Source: Alphaproteobacteria bacterium (GTDB taxonomy: Bacteria > Pseudomonadota > Alphaproteobacteria > JABAAW01). Taken from it: 47,969 nt of DNA. Where the stretch lies: contig JABACB010000002.1 of assembly GCA_014237925.1 (NCBI GenBank), forward strand, positions 1 to 47,969, read 5' to 3'. Shown piece by piece: positions 32,017 through 40,100 of this stretch; the stretch's first letter is position 1, and each line of letters starts with the position of its first letter. The position numbers were made by a program, and so were the translations under genes. A model generated the notes under the pieces. That model searched no databases, had not been told where the DNA came from, and saw only the letters and a list, made by a program, of their open reading frames with translations.

Positions 32017-34014
32017 TTAGAAGGTCGTCTTTATGCCAACGACGAACTCGTGGTTAGGCACCAGCTTTCGTTCGTAGAAAAGAACGCCTTGGTTGCGGAG
32101 CTTCACTGCGGTCACGAAGAAAGGCACAGAAACGGCGGCATCGCCGTACCAGTAATCGACGACCAACGCGATGTTCTTTGTGAACGGATAAAGGCTTTGC
32201 AAGTTGAGCAAGAAGGTCATCTCCTGCTTGCCGTCGTTGTAGCGCGGGTCTTTCGTGAAGGCTTGCGTGAAGGAGAGTGAAAGTCTTCCTTTCTTCTGAT
32301 TTTTGGCATCGTTCCCTTTCTTGCGCGGAATCCGTTGCCCTAATTTGATGCCGACAGACCACAAGATGCTTTCGTTGCCTTTTTCCGAAAGGGTTTCTCC
32401 GCCCACATTTTCCAAGGTGATGCTACCCGGAAGCTGGTAGGTGACGTTGCCGAAAAAGCTGTAATCCCTCCAAGTCAAGCTTGTACTGAAGCCCACGGCT
32501 TGTTCCAACTGGTTTGCCTTACGGTTGATCGCCAACAAGGGGGAGTCGTCAGTGTCAAAAAATTGTGTCCCTTGCGAAAAAATGTCGATCAAATCTTCGT
32601 CGGATTCTATCGCTTTTGCTTCGGTAGAACGGATGCCGTAGCGCGTGGCAAATTTCAGCGACAGCTTTTTGTTGAAAAAATTTTTTTCGTAAGCAACGGC
32701 GACATTGCCGCCCATGACCGCAGGGCGCGCGTCTTCGTGCCACGAAGCACCCGCAACCGAGCCTTGCCAACAACGCGCATCGCTTACAGGAGGAGGAAGA
32801 AGATCCGTCTGTAGATAGAGATTTCCGATACTGTCAATACTTTCCGAATCGTCGCCTATAGCGTTGACTAGGAATCCTTCGGTATTGTCGTATAGCGTGA
32901 AAGGTTTTTCTTCTGTGTTGTCGAGCGGTGCGAACGGGTTTGCGAGTGGACTGTCTGGAGATGGTGGGTTGGGTTCGAAGAGTTTTTTGTCGGCGGTGTA
33001 GAAGAGGCTGGGCAGACATAGAGAGGAGCTGTCGCGCGAGAAGGGTTTGAGGCTGTTTTCGGGTGCGCGCAGGTTGGAAAACCATTCTGCGCCGACGGAA
33101 ATGCCGTAAAATTTGGACGAAAGATACTGAACTTTCGGAAAGTTGTCGCTGGCAGCCGCTCCCAGTTCCCACCCCAGCTGTTGGATGTGCCACGGCGTTT
33201 TGGACAGATCGCCGAAGAACCCGTTGCCCGCCGAAATGTCGCTCGCGCCTGCGTCCAGCCTTCGCGCCACCCCTTCCGTGATGCCGAGGCGCAGCTCGCC
33301 TCGCTTTTTGCGGGAAAGCGAGACAAAGGCTTCGCGCACGCCGCCAGAATCGAAATCGTGCACCTCGACAAGCCTTCCGCCCCAGTCGCCGTTTGACAAT
33401 CGCGCTCCCAGTTCGAAAACATCCAGCGTCGCGCGCGCTTTGCCCTGCCACTTTTTCTTCTCGGTTGAACTTGCCTCAAAGCCCAGCAGCAGCTCGTAGA
33501 GGTCCAAGCGAACATCGCCCTTCTCCAACGAAGGCGTGTTGTAAGAGCGATACAGCTGTCGTTTTTGCTGATCCCATTCTTCTAACAATTGCGCTGCTAT
33601 CAACAAAGGCTTATCTGATCCTTGGTCTTCATTGCTAGCCCTGATGTGTTCGTTGCTCAATTCGATATACCTCTCGCGGCTTGTGTATTTTTTTATCCCC
33701 CCAGAAAAGGTATCGATCGCTCCGCCGGCAGGGTTGTATGGTCCGAAGCCAAATAGGTTTGTCGGTCGGCTAGCTCTGACACCGCCGTAGCGTATGTAGA
33801 CCTTGCCCGTCGTCGTCCAGCGAAAAATCTTTTCTTCTTTTGCGGATGCGCTGCCTGTCTCACTGAGTTGCTGTGCGCCTGCTTTCGCGCAAGCACCCGT
33901 CGGGCAGCCCAGCCCCGACACGAGATACAAGCAGCACAGACACGAGCCACACGACAAGAACCTCTTCCGTCGCCCTTGCAAGCGACCTTTGCCATTTTGC
34001 ACGATGCGTTGCAT
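32017..34014 (-). CDS. Large outer-membrane beta-barrel protein (porin-like)
   Basis: 665-residue exported protein. ATG at 34014 has AAGGAG about ten bases upstream and is followed by an Arg/Lys-rich start and a Cys-rich hydrophobic signal segment ending near GACA. The rest alternates polar and aromatic residues in short strands (LRLGITEGVARRL, LSLKFATRYGIRS, YSFFGNVTYQLPGSITL, NIALVVDYWYGDAAV) and ends EFVVGIKTTF, a terminal Phe typical of BAM-inserted barrels. No close family is recognised. Composition on the top strand changes near 33.1 kb. It is convergent with midA (15-bp gap) and may be the main porin. Confidence 0.7.
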   Translation of the reverse strand: MQRIVQNGKGRLQGRRKRFLSCGSCLCCLYLVSGLGCPTGACAKAGAQQLSETGSASAKEEKIFRWTTTGKVYIRYGGVRASRPTNLFGFGPYNPAGGAIDTFSGGIKKYTSRERYIELSNEHIRASNEDQGSDKPLLIAAQLLEEWDQQKRQLYRSYNTPSLEKGDVRLDLYELLLGFEASSTEKKKWQGKARATLDVFELGARLSNGDWGGRLVEVHDFDSGGVREAFVSLSRKKRGELRLGITEGVARRLDAGASDISAGNGFFGDLSKTPWHIQQLGWELGAAASDNFPKVQYLSSKFYGISVGAEWFSNLRAPENSLKPFSRDSSSLCLPSLFYTADKKLFEPNPPSPDSPLANPFAPLDNTEEKPFTLYDNTEGFLVNAIGDDSESIDSIGNLYLQTDLLPPPVSDARCWQGSVAGASWHEDARPAVMGGNVAVAYEKNFFNKKLSLKFATRYGIRSTEAKAIESDEDLIDIFSQGTQFFDTDDSPLLAINRKANQLEQAVGFSTSLTWRDYSFFGNVTYQLPGSITLENVGGETLSEKGNESILWSVGIKLGQRIPRKKGNDAKNQKKGRLSLSFTQAFTKDPRYNDGKQEMTFLLNLQSLYPFTKNIALVVDYWYGDAAVSVPFFVTAVKLRNQGVLFYERKLVPNHEFVVGIKTTF

Positions 34015-34199
34015 GATGCACTCCTTCGAGGATGCGTCTCCCTTTCTCGAAGATGCGGTAGAATTCTGCCAGAAAAAGAAACACTTGCAATAGAGATGAA
34101 AATTAACTTCTACTACTAGTAGTAGATAGTTTTGCAACAACCTCCGCTCAACAACCTCCGTTTTGGCAACAAGGGCAACAAGGCTATACTGCTTGCTCC

Positions 34200-34784
34200 A
34201 TGACTTGTAGAGAGCATAGCCTCGCCGTTTCGAACGCTTTCTGCGGCTCGGCCCGGTATCGCAAAGGGCATCGCAAAGAGCATCGCGGGGGGCGTCGCTG
34301 TAGAGGGCGAGCTCTCTCGTGGCTTTTGGCTCTCTTCCTGCTCGCCGCCACAATCGCCGCGAGCGAAGGCGAAACGAACGGCAATAGTAGCGGCAGTGGC
34401 AGTGGCTGGGAGACCTTGATCCTGCATACGCACCAAGGAATCAGCCATAGGCTCCAGGTTTTGATCGCCGCAACCCCCGCCGAGCAACGCCGTGGACTCA
34501 TGTTCCGAACAACGCTTCCTGCCAAACACGGCATGCTCTTCCTGCACGACCCGCCGCAGAGGGTTGTCATGTGGATGAAAAACACCTACCTGCCGCTGGA
34601 TATGATCTTCCTCGACCGCGAAGGCAAGGTTGTCCAAATCGTCGAAAGAACGACGCCGCTGTCGCTTGCAAGAATCCGCTCGACCCAACCCGTTTCTGGC
34701 GTGTTGGAACTTGCCGCCGGCAGCGTTCGAAGCCTCTCGCTCGCCAAAGGCGACCGAGCGGAACACCGCTTCTTCCGACGATGA
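34200..34784 (+). CDS. Exported DUF192-family protein
   Basis: 194 residues. After an Arg-rich, repeat-bearing N-terminus comes one hydrophobic segment (LSWLLALFLLAATIAAS), consistent with export or a membrane anchor. The DUF192 domain (about 70-190) is clear: RLQVLIAATPAEQRRGLMFRTTLP, GMLFLHDPPQRVVMWMKNTYLPLDMIFLD, and GVLELAAGSV. Molecular role is unknown in the family. It is divergent from the porin, and its TGA overlaps the sirtuin ATG. Confidence 0.88.
   Translation: MTCREHSLAVSNAFCGSARYRKGHRKEHRGGRRCRGRALSWLLALFLLAATIAASEGETNGNSSGSGSGWETLILHTHQGISHRLQVLIAATPAEQRRGLMFRTTLPAKHGMLFLHDPPQRVVMWMKNTYLPLDMIFLDREGKVVQIVERTTPLSLARIRSTQPVSGVLELAAGSVRSLSLAKGDRAEHRFFRR
34257..34292 (+). repeat. 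Three 12-bp in-frame units at the DUF192 gene start
   Basis: TATCGCAAAGGG, CATCGCAAAGAG and CATCGCGGGGGG encode YRKG, HRKE and HRGG, making a basic stretch before the hydrophobic segment. Confidence 0.8.
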
Positions 34785-35560
34785 ACGCAACCCCCGTTGT
34801 CATCCTCAGCGGCGCAGGAATCTCGCGCGAATCGGGGCTGGATACCTTTCGCGACAAGGGCGGCATTTGGGAACGCTACGACCCGCAAAAAGTCGCCAGC
34901 GTCCAAGGCTGGCGCGAAAACTCCGCCTTCGTCCAAGAGTTCTACAATATGCGCCGTCGCGAACTGCTGGGAAACAACATCCAGCCGAACAAAGCCCACC
35001 TCGCGCTCGCGCGATTGCAACAACACTGGCAAGCCCCTTGCACGATCGTGACACAAAACATCGACAACCTTCACGAACGCGCAGCCCGAAGTCTTCACCA
35101 ACAAAGATTTCAACAAGAAGCCGCGCTGCAAGAAAACACACGAAGCAATCCCCCTGCTTGCAACATTGTCCATATCCACGGAGAGACGCTAAGCTCGCTC
35201 TGTTCGCTGTGCGCTGTGCGCGTGTGTTGCGAAGAAGATCTCTCGGCACAAAGCGTCTGCAAAGCTTGCGGTGCTGTAGGCAGTCTGCGTCCCGATGTCG
35301 TGTGGTTCGGCGAAGTGCCGTATCGTCTGCCGTTCGTCTACAAGATTTTGGAACAATGCCGCCTCTTCGTCGCGGTGGGAACGGCGGGCGCCGTCTATCC
35401 CGCGGCGGGGTTCGTCTCGCACGCACGCGCTGCACGCACGCTTGAGATCAATATCGAGCCTACCGAGATCTCTCCTCTGTTTCAGAAACATCGCTACGGA
35501 AAGGCTTCGCACGAAGTGCCGAAACTCGTGGAAGAGCTGCTGGCAGGAACCGCGCCGTGA
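34781..35560 (+). CDS. Sirtuin (Sir2) NAD-dependent protein deacylase, class III-like
   Basis: Removes acyl groups from lysine using NAD. GAGISRESGLDTFRDKGGIW is the NAD-binding start; TQNIDNLHERA holds the conserved Gln-Asn-Asp, IHGE the catalytic His. Zinc cysteines follow in CSLCAVRVCC and CKACG. FYNMRR supplies the Tyr-x-x-Arg pair associated with desuccinylase/demalonylase (SIRT5/CobB) activity. Its ATG overlaps the DUF192 stop and its end overlaps recR by 4 bp, so it is translated within this operon. An insertion of about 30 residues lies before the catalytic His. Confidence 0.92.
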   Translation: MNATPVVILSGAGISRESGLDTFRDKGGIWERYDPQKVASVQGWRENSAFVQEFYNMRRRELLGNNIQPNKAHLALARLQQHWQAPCTIVTQNIDNLHERAARSLHQQRFQQEAALQENTRSNPPACNIVHIHGETLSSLCSLCAVRVCCEEDLSAQSVCKACGAVGSLRPDVVWFGEVPYRLPFVYKILEQCRLFVAVGTAGAVYPAAGFVSHARAARTLEINIEPTEISPLFQKHRYGKASHEVPKLVEELLAGTAP

Positions 35561-36147
35561 AGCAGGTCGACAAGGTGACACGCATGCTCGCGCGTCTGCC
35601 GGGGTTGGGACCGCGTTCGGCGCGTCGCGTCGTCCAACATTTGCTGGCGCGCCGCGAAAGCCTGCTGTTGCCGCTTGTCGAAGACCTACGCCATCTTGCC
35701 CATTCTCTCGTCGTGTGCAGCGTCTGCGGCAACTGGGACGAAAGCTCGCCGTGCAATCTCTGTCTCGATACAAAACGCGATCGCAGCTTGCTCTGCGTCG
35801 TCGAGCAGATCGCCGACCTCTGGGCGCTCGAACGCAGCGCATGCTATCGCGGGCAATACCATGTTCTCGGCGGAGTTCTGTCGGCGCTGAATGGCGTCGG
35901 ACCCGACGACCTCAGGCTCGCCAAGCTGGAACAGCGCGTCAAAGAATTTGAGATCCGCGAAGTCATCCTTGCAACAAACCTCACGCTCGAAGGACAGACG
36001 ACAGCCCACTACATCGCTGCGCGACTGGCACGGCTTGGCGTCAAGGCCTCGCGGCTGGCGCGCGGTGTGCCTGTGGGCGGCGAGCTCGACTATATGGACG
36101 AAGGCACGCTCTCGACAGCGATCGAGGCACGACAAAAGATCGTCTGA
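35557..36147 (+). CDS. recR: Recombination protein RecR
   Basis: Part of the RecFOR machinery that loads RecA on gapped DNA. The helix-hairpin-helix (ARLPGLGPRSARRVVQHLL), the C4 zinc motif (CSVCGNWDESSPCNLC) and the Toprim domain (LLCVVEQIADLWALER, then EVILATNLTLEGQTTAHY) are complete; the tail ARGVPVGGELDYMDEGTL is canonical. It starts with GTG overlapping the sirtuin stop. The usual dnaX-ybaB neighbours are absent. Confidence 0.96.
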   Translation: MKQVDKVTRMLARLPGLGPRSARRVVQHLLARRESLLLPLVEDLRHLAHSLVVCSVCGNWDESSPCNLCLDTKRDRSLLCVVEQIADLWALERSACYRGQYHVLGGVLSALNGVGPDDLRLAKLEQRVKEFEIREVILATNLTLEGQTTAHYIAARLARLGVKASRLARGVPVGGELDYMDEGTLSTAIEARQKIV

Positions 36148-37541
36148 TGTCTGCCACGGGTGACGCCGACACCATCTACGCGCTTGCAAGCGGCACGGGG
36201 CGTGCCGGTGTCTGTGTGTTGCGCGTTTCGGGCGAGCAAGCTTTCCGTGCGCTCGAATGTCTTCAGGGACGCTTGCAACCGCACGCGCTGCTGCTACCGC
36301 GTCTGCTTACGAACCCTTCCACCCGCGAGCCGCTCGATCGTGCTATGACGGTGCGTTTTCACGCTCCCAAAAGCTACACCGGCGAGGACATGGCGGAAAT
36401 CCACTGCCACGGCTCGCGCGCCGTCGTCGAAGCCGTGCTTGCTGCTTGGCGTGCGCATCCGCAGCTGAGCTTGCGACAAGCCGAACGCGGCGAGTTCACC
36501 CGTCGCGCCTTAGTTGCGGGAAAGCTCTCGCTCACACAAGCCGAAGGATTGGTCGACCTCGTCGCTGCCGAGACGCAGGCGCAGCGCAGGCAGGCGCTCG
36601 CGCAGAGCGAAGGTGCGCTCGCTCAGCTCTACGGCGCGTGGGAAGAGCGCATTTTCCTTCTGCTCTGCCAGCGCGAGGCTCACATCGATTTTGCCGACGA
36701 AGATCTGCCGTCTTCGCCGCAGAGCGGAGAGTTGCAAAGCCTAGTTTTGCAGATCGAAGCCCATCTCGCGCTTGCAGAAAAGGCTCGGTGCATCCGCACG
36801 GGACTTTCGGTTGCGATCACGGGTGCGCCGAATGTGGGCAAGTCGTCGCTGTTAAACCGCATCGCTTCGAGCGAAGTTGCCATCGTAGCTGCGACCCCTG
36901 GTACGACGCGCGATGTCTTGCGCGTGCGGACGGAAATAGCGTCTCTGCCCGTAGATTTGCTGGATACGGCGGGGTTGCGTCGGGCGGAGGACGCTATCGA
37001 AGCCGAGGGCATCCGCCGTGCGCGAGCGAGCGCGCGGCAGGCGGATCTTGTCGTGCGCGTCCATGAAACGGTTGCGGAGGAAGGGGTTGCGGAGGAAGGG
37101 ATTGCGGAAGCAGGGATTGCGGAAGACGGCGGCGGGCAGGAACGAGCCGACATCCTTCTTTTCAACAAGAGCGACTTGCTCGACGAGGCATCGAGGTGTG
37201 CGTTCTCTCTGCCTGCGGGTGCGTTTCTTGTGTCAGCGCGCACGGGGGAGGGCATCGGGGATTTTCTCGAAGCGTTGGCGGATATGTTGGAAGAGCGTGT
37301 TTCTTCCTGCGTTTCTTCTTTTCCTCTTGCGCCTACGCGCGCGCGTCACAGCGAGGCTTTGCTGCAAGCGATCGAGGAGTTGCGTAAATCTTTGGCTGAG
37401 GAGACATCGGAGCGGGGGGATTGGGCGCTTTCTGCGGAAGCGCTACGGAGCGCGCACGGAGCAATGGAACGTCTTGTTGGCAAGCGTGACCTTGAGGCGT
37501 TGTTGGATCGAATTTTTGCCGATTTTTGTATCGGCAAGTAG
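36147..37541 (+). CDS. mnmE: tRNA modification GTPase MnmE
   Basis: Works with MnmG to modify U34 of tRNA. The N-terminal formyl-THF-binding domain begins DTIYALASGTGRAGVCVLRVSG; the helical domain encloses the G domain with G1 GAPNVGKSSLL, G2 TTRD, G3 DTAGLR and G4 NKSD; the C-terminal FCIGK motif carries the catalytic Cys. 464 residues is normal despite four 15-bp repeats inserted between G3 and G4. A one-base overlap joins it to recR. A terminator follows. It is far from its partner gene mnmG. Confidence 0.96.
   Translation: MSATGDADTIYALASGTGRAGVCVLRVSGEQAFRALECLQGRLQPHALLLPRLLTNPSTREPLDRAMTVRFHAPKSYTGEDMAEIHCHGSRAVVEAVLAAWRAHPQLSLRQAERGEFTRRALVAGKLSLTQAEGLVDLVAAETQAQRRQALAQSEGALAQLYGAWEERIFLLLCQREAHIDFADEDLPSSPQSGELQSLVLQIEAHLALAEKARCIRTGLSVAITGAPNVGKSSLLNRIASSEVAIVAATPGTTRDVLRVRTEIASLPVDLLDTAGLRRAEDAIEAEGIRRARASARQADLVVRVHETVAEEGVAEEGIAEAGIAEDGGGQERADILLFNKSDLLDEASRCAFSLPAGAFLVSARTGEGIGDFLEALADMLEERVSSCVSSFPLAPTRARHSEALLQAIEELRKSLAEETSERGDWALSAEALRSAHGAMERLVGKRDLEALLDRIFADFCIGK
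37071..37130 (+). repeat. Four 15-bp in-frame units in the MnmE G domain
   Basis: Units encode VAEEG, VAEEG, IAEAG and IAEDG; the first two are identical at the DNA level. They extend the loop between the strand LVVRV and the NKSD strand. Confidence 0.92.
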
Positions 37542-37646
37542 CTTTTTACAAGATGGCTTCTGTTGTTGTCCCGCGAATAGGAGACGAGCGTTCGTTCGCT
37601 ACGGGTTTTTGCGAGGGGACTGCGTGTCCCCCCGTACTCCCCATGG

Positions 37647-37678
37647 CGCAAGACGCATACGCGTTTTGCGTTTCTCTC
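37647..37678 (+). terminator. Intrinsic terminator after mnmE
   Basis: A 10-bp stem (CGCAAGACGC with GCGTTTTGCG, one G-U pair) closes an ATAC loop and is followed by TTTCTCTC. It lies 106 bp after the mnmE stop and ends the DUF192-sirtuin-recR-mnmE operon. A second short hairpin (GGGGAC/GTCCCC) precedes it near 37614-37632. Confidence 0.75.
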
Positions 37679-37781
37679 AATCAAAGCACATAAGCCTGAT
37701 GATGTTGTGATTCACAAGTGGGTTGATTTTTTTTGCGTATGCGATTCTTCTAGGAGCAGAAGAAATAAAAGGAGGTTTGTT

Positions 37782-38378
37782 ATGGACAAAACTTACAACT
37801 TAAACGGTGGTTTCAAGCCAACCGTCAAAAGGTTTGCTGACATCAGCGGGGCAGACTTCTTTCCAACCCCCTCTTGGGCTACACACGCTCTTGTCGACAA
37901 CGAACATTTTGAAGGTGATATATGGGAATGCGCTTGCGGAGATGGTGCTATGGCGGAAGTTCTGGAAAAAACAGGAAACAAAATTTTTAGCTCGGATTTG
38001 TACGACAGAGGCTACGGAGAACCCGGGCACGATTTCACCCTGACGGGTCGCAAATGTTCCAACATCATTACAAACCCCCCTTACAACAGCGCAGAAGCTT
38101 TTGTTGACAGTGGGCTACAAGCTTCGCAAAAAAAATTCGCTTTGCTGCTGAGATTGGCATTTTTGGAAGGAAAGAATCGTGCGGAGAAGATTTTCAAAGA
38201 ACGCTATCCTGCTCGAGTCTGGGTTTTCAGCGAGCGAATTACCTTTTACCCAAAGGGCGTAGAGGCTAAAGGAGGAGGAACAACCGCCTATGCTTGGTTT
38301 GTGTGGGACAAAGAAGCATCAGGTCAAACCGAGCTCAGATGGATTAAACCAGGGTACAAATCTCGCCATTCAAATTGA
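37782..38378 (+). CDS. Orphan phage-type DNA N6-adenine methyltransferase
   Basis: 198-residue SAM methyltransferase resembling single-domain methylases in phages. The start DFFPTPSWATHALVD is typical of that group; motif I is WECACGDGAMAEVL (about residues 47-60), motif IV is TNPPYN (N6-adenine type) near residue 94, and GGGTTAYAWFVWDK lies near the end. ATG has AAAGGAGG seven to eight bases upstream. The gene is visibly poorer in G+C than its neighbours and sits between housekeeping operons, which suggests transfer. It overlaps by 9 bp the convergent winged-helix gene. Target site cannot be read from sequence. Confidence 0.82.
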   Translation: MDKTYNLNGGFKPTVKRFADISGADFFPTPSWATHALVDNEHFEGDIWECACGDGAMAEVLEKTGNKIFSSDLYDRGYGEPGHDFTLTGRKCSNIITNPPYNSAEAFVDSGLQASQKKFALLLRLAFLEGKNRAEKIFKERYPARVWVFSERITFYPKGVEAKGGGTTAYAWFVWDKEASGQTELRWIKPGYKSRHSN

Positions 38379-38648
38379 CGCTTTCAAGAACGCTCTTCCC
38401 TTCTCAGTAATTTTCAGCCCTTTTCTTTCCCGAACGTATTCCAAGTATCCCTGCCTTATAGGAGAAGAATCAGAATAGCGGTGAGCAATAACATTGCGAA
38501 CTTTTTGGGAAAAATAAGTGTCGCTACGATTTTCCATAATTGTCGCGTCTCTCCCTTGTGGTTTTAACATGTCGTCCAATTTTATTATCAGTTCAGAGGT
38601 TGTGTGAAATCCATTAGGAGATCTCGCAAGGACTCGAAGCGTAGGCAA
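38370..38648 (-). CDS. Small winged-helix protein, restriction-associated type
   Basis: 92 residues. The pattern FHTTSELIIKLDDML, then ENRSDTYFSQKVRNVIAHR, GYLEYVRERKGLKITEKG looks like a stand-alone copy of the winged-helix DNA-binding domain found attached to some restriction nucleases; the link is from memory of the pattern, not a search. The start is a TTG with GAAGGAG eight bases upstream. AT-rich like the adjoining methyltransferase. It could be a relic of a nuclease that lost its catalytic part, a controller protein, or a functional small regulator. Confidence 0.6.
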   Translation of the reverse strand: MPTLRVLARSPNGFHTTSELIIKLDDMLKPQGRDATIMENRSDTYFSQKVRNVIAHRYSDSSPIRQGYLEYVRERKGLKITEKGRAFLKASI

Positions 38649-38753
38649 AAACAGATCTCCTTCGAAAAATGAAACGAAGTGGGCAACCGTTGTAAAATAA
38701 AAAAGGTTAAAAACAAAATATTTTTAAACTTTTCATTCATTCGTCTCTACTGC

Positions 38754-40097
38754 CTATTCTTCTTGTTGTTCTTGAGCGTGCGACCAGCTGGGGTCGTAAG
38801 CGTTGTGCGGTGTCGACAACTCTTGCAAAAACCGCCCCGTCACATCGACGGTCATCAAACGCGACCTTCCCATCTGCGCCCCCTTCGGAGTTGGCTGCTT
38901 GTTGAAAAACACCAGCACTCTGCCGTTCGGAGACCAACTCGGTCCTTCGACACGAAAACCCTCGGCAAGAATGCGCAGATTGCTGCCGTCGGTACGCATC
39001 ACCCCCACGCCAAACCTGCCGTAGAGTTGCCGCGTGAAGGCGATGCGATCGCCGCGCGGCGACCATACGGGCGTCGAAAACGATCCCTTGTCAAAACTCA
39101 CGCGCTGCACATGCGTGCCGCGCCGCGTCATCACATAGATCTGCGGTGTGCCGCTGCGATCCGAAACGAAGACGACATAACCCCCGTCCGGAGAAAGACT
39201 GGGCGAAGTATCGATCGAAGGATGAACCGTCAGACGACGCTTCCGCCGTGTTTGCAAGTTGTAGGTAAAAATCTCGCTGTTGCCCGACAAGGACTGCGCA
39301 TAGACAATGCTGCGATTGTCGGGCGAAAAGCGCGCGGCATAGACGAGACCCTTTCCCAAGGGCAGAATTTGCTCGCGATTCTTGCGCGTCAGATCGATCA
39401 GACGAATCGAGCTTTGCTCGCGCGTAAGCGCCGTATAGACCGCCTTGCTGCCGTCGGGCGAAAAACGCGGGTTCAACACCAAGACGCGTCGACTGCGCGT
39501 GAGCGCGCGTTTGTTGGCACCGTCTGCGTCCATCATCTCCAGCCTCTTCCAGCGCCGCTTCTTGCGCACTCTCTCCGAGACATAAAGGATGCGGCTGTTG
39601 AAATAACCTTCCTCGCCGGTAAGACGGCTGTAGATCGCATCGGCAACCTTGTGCGCAAGCACGCGCGGCGAACGCGCGCTCAGCGTCTCGCGTGCGAGCG
39701 GACGCTCGAGGGCAACATCCCATATCTGCAAGGTCGCCGTCAGCACTCTGCCCTTCTTGTGGAGCGAAAGCGACGCGAGCGCGTCTGCACCCGCAATACG
39801 AAAGACGGCGAAAGGAGGCGTTTCATTCAAAGAAAGAGTTGTTTGAATAAGAGCATCGCGCTCGACGATCTCGACCAGCCCAGAGCGCGTCAGATCCGAT
39901 TCCAAAACGCTACGCACAAGGTTTGCCGTCGTGTGTCCCGCTCGTTCGCGCACGATGTCGGTGACAGCAAGGCGAATCGGGCGGAAAACTCCGTCATGAA
40001 TGTCGATGCGGAGCTGCGCCGCAGCAGGCGACAGAACGCCGCCAAGCCACAGAAGGCTTGCGCACAAGAAGAGAAGACGCGACACGAGCCCCCTCAT
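38754..40097 (-). CDS. tolB: Tol-Pal system periplasmic protein TolB
   Basis: Six-bladed beta-propeller that links Pal and TolA in outer-membrane constriction. Signal peptide (LLFLCASLLWLGGVLSPAAAQ), N-terminal LRIDIHDGVFRPIRLAVTDI, then WD40-like PD40 repeats (NPRFSPDGSKAVYTA, AARFSPDNRSIVYA, SPSLSPDGGYVVFVSDRSG, TPVWSPRGDRIAFT, GPSWSPNGRVLVFF). 447 residues, normal. It follows tolA by 3 bp. Terminal residues EEQQEQ-type are low complexity. Confidence 0.96.
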   Translation of the reverse strand: MRGLVSRLLFLCASLLWLGGVLSPAAAQLRIDIHDGVFRPIRLAVTDIVRERAGHTTANLVRSVLESDLTRSGLVEIVERDALIQTTLSLNETPPFAVFRIAGADALASLSLHKKGRVLTATLQIWDVALERPLARETLSARSPRVLAHKVADAIYSRLTGEEGYFNSRILYVSERVRKKRRWKRLEMMDADGANKRALTRSRRVLVLNPRFSPDGSKAVYTALTREQSSIRLIDLTRKNREQILPLGKGLVYAARFSPDNRSIVYAQSLSGNSEIFTYNLQTRRKRRLTVHPSIDTSPSLSPDGGYVVFVSDRSGTPQIYVMTRRGTHVQRVSFDKGSFSTPVWSPRGDRIAFTRQLYGRFGVGVMRTDGSNLRILAEGFRVEGPSWSPNGRVLVFFNKQPTPKGAQMGRSRLMTVDVTGRFLQELSTPHNAYDPSWSHAQEQQEE

Positions 40098-40100
40098 TCT

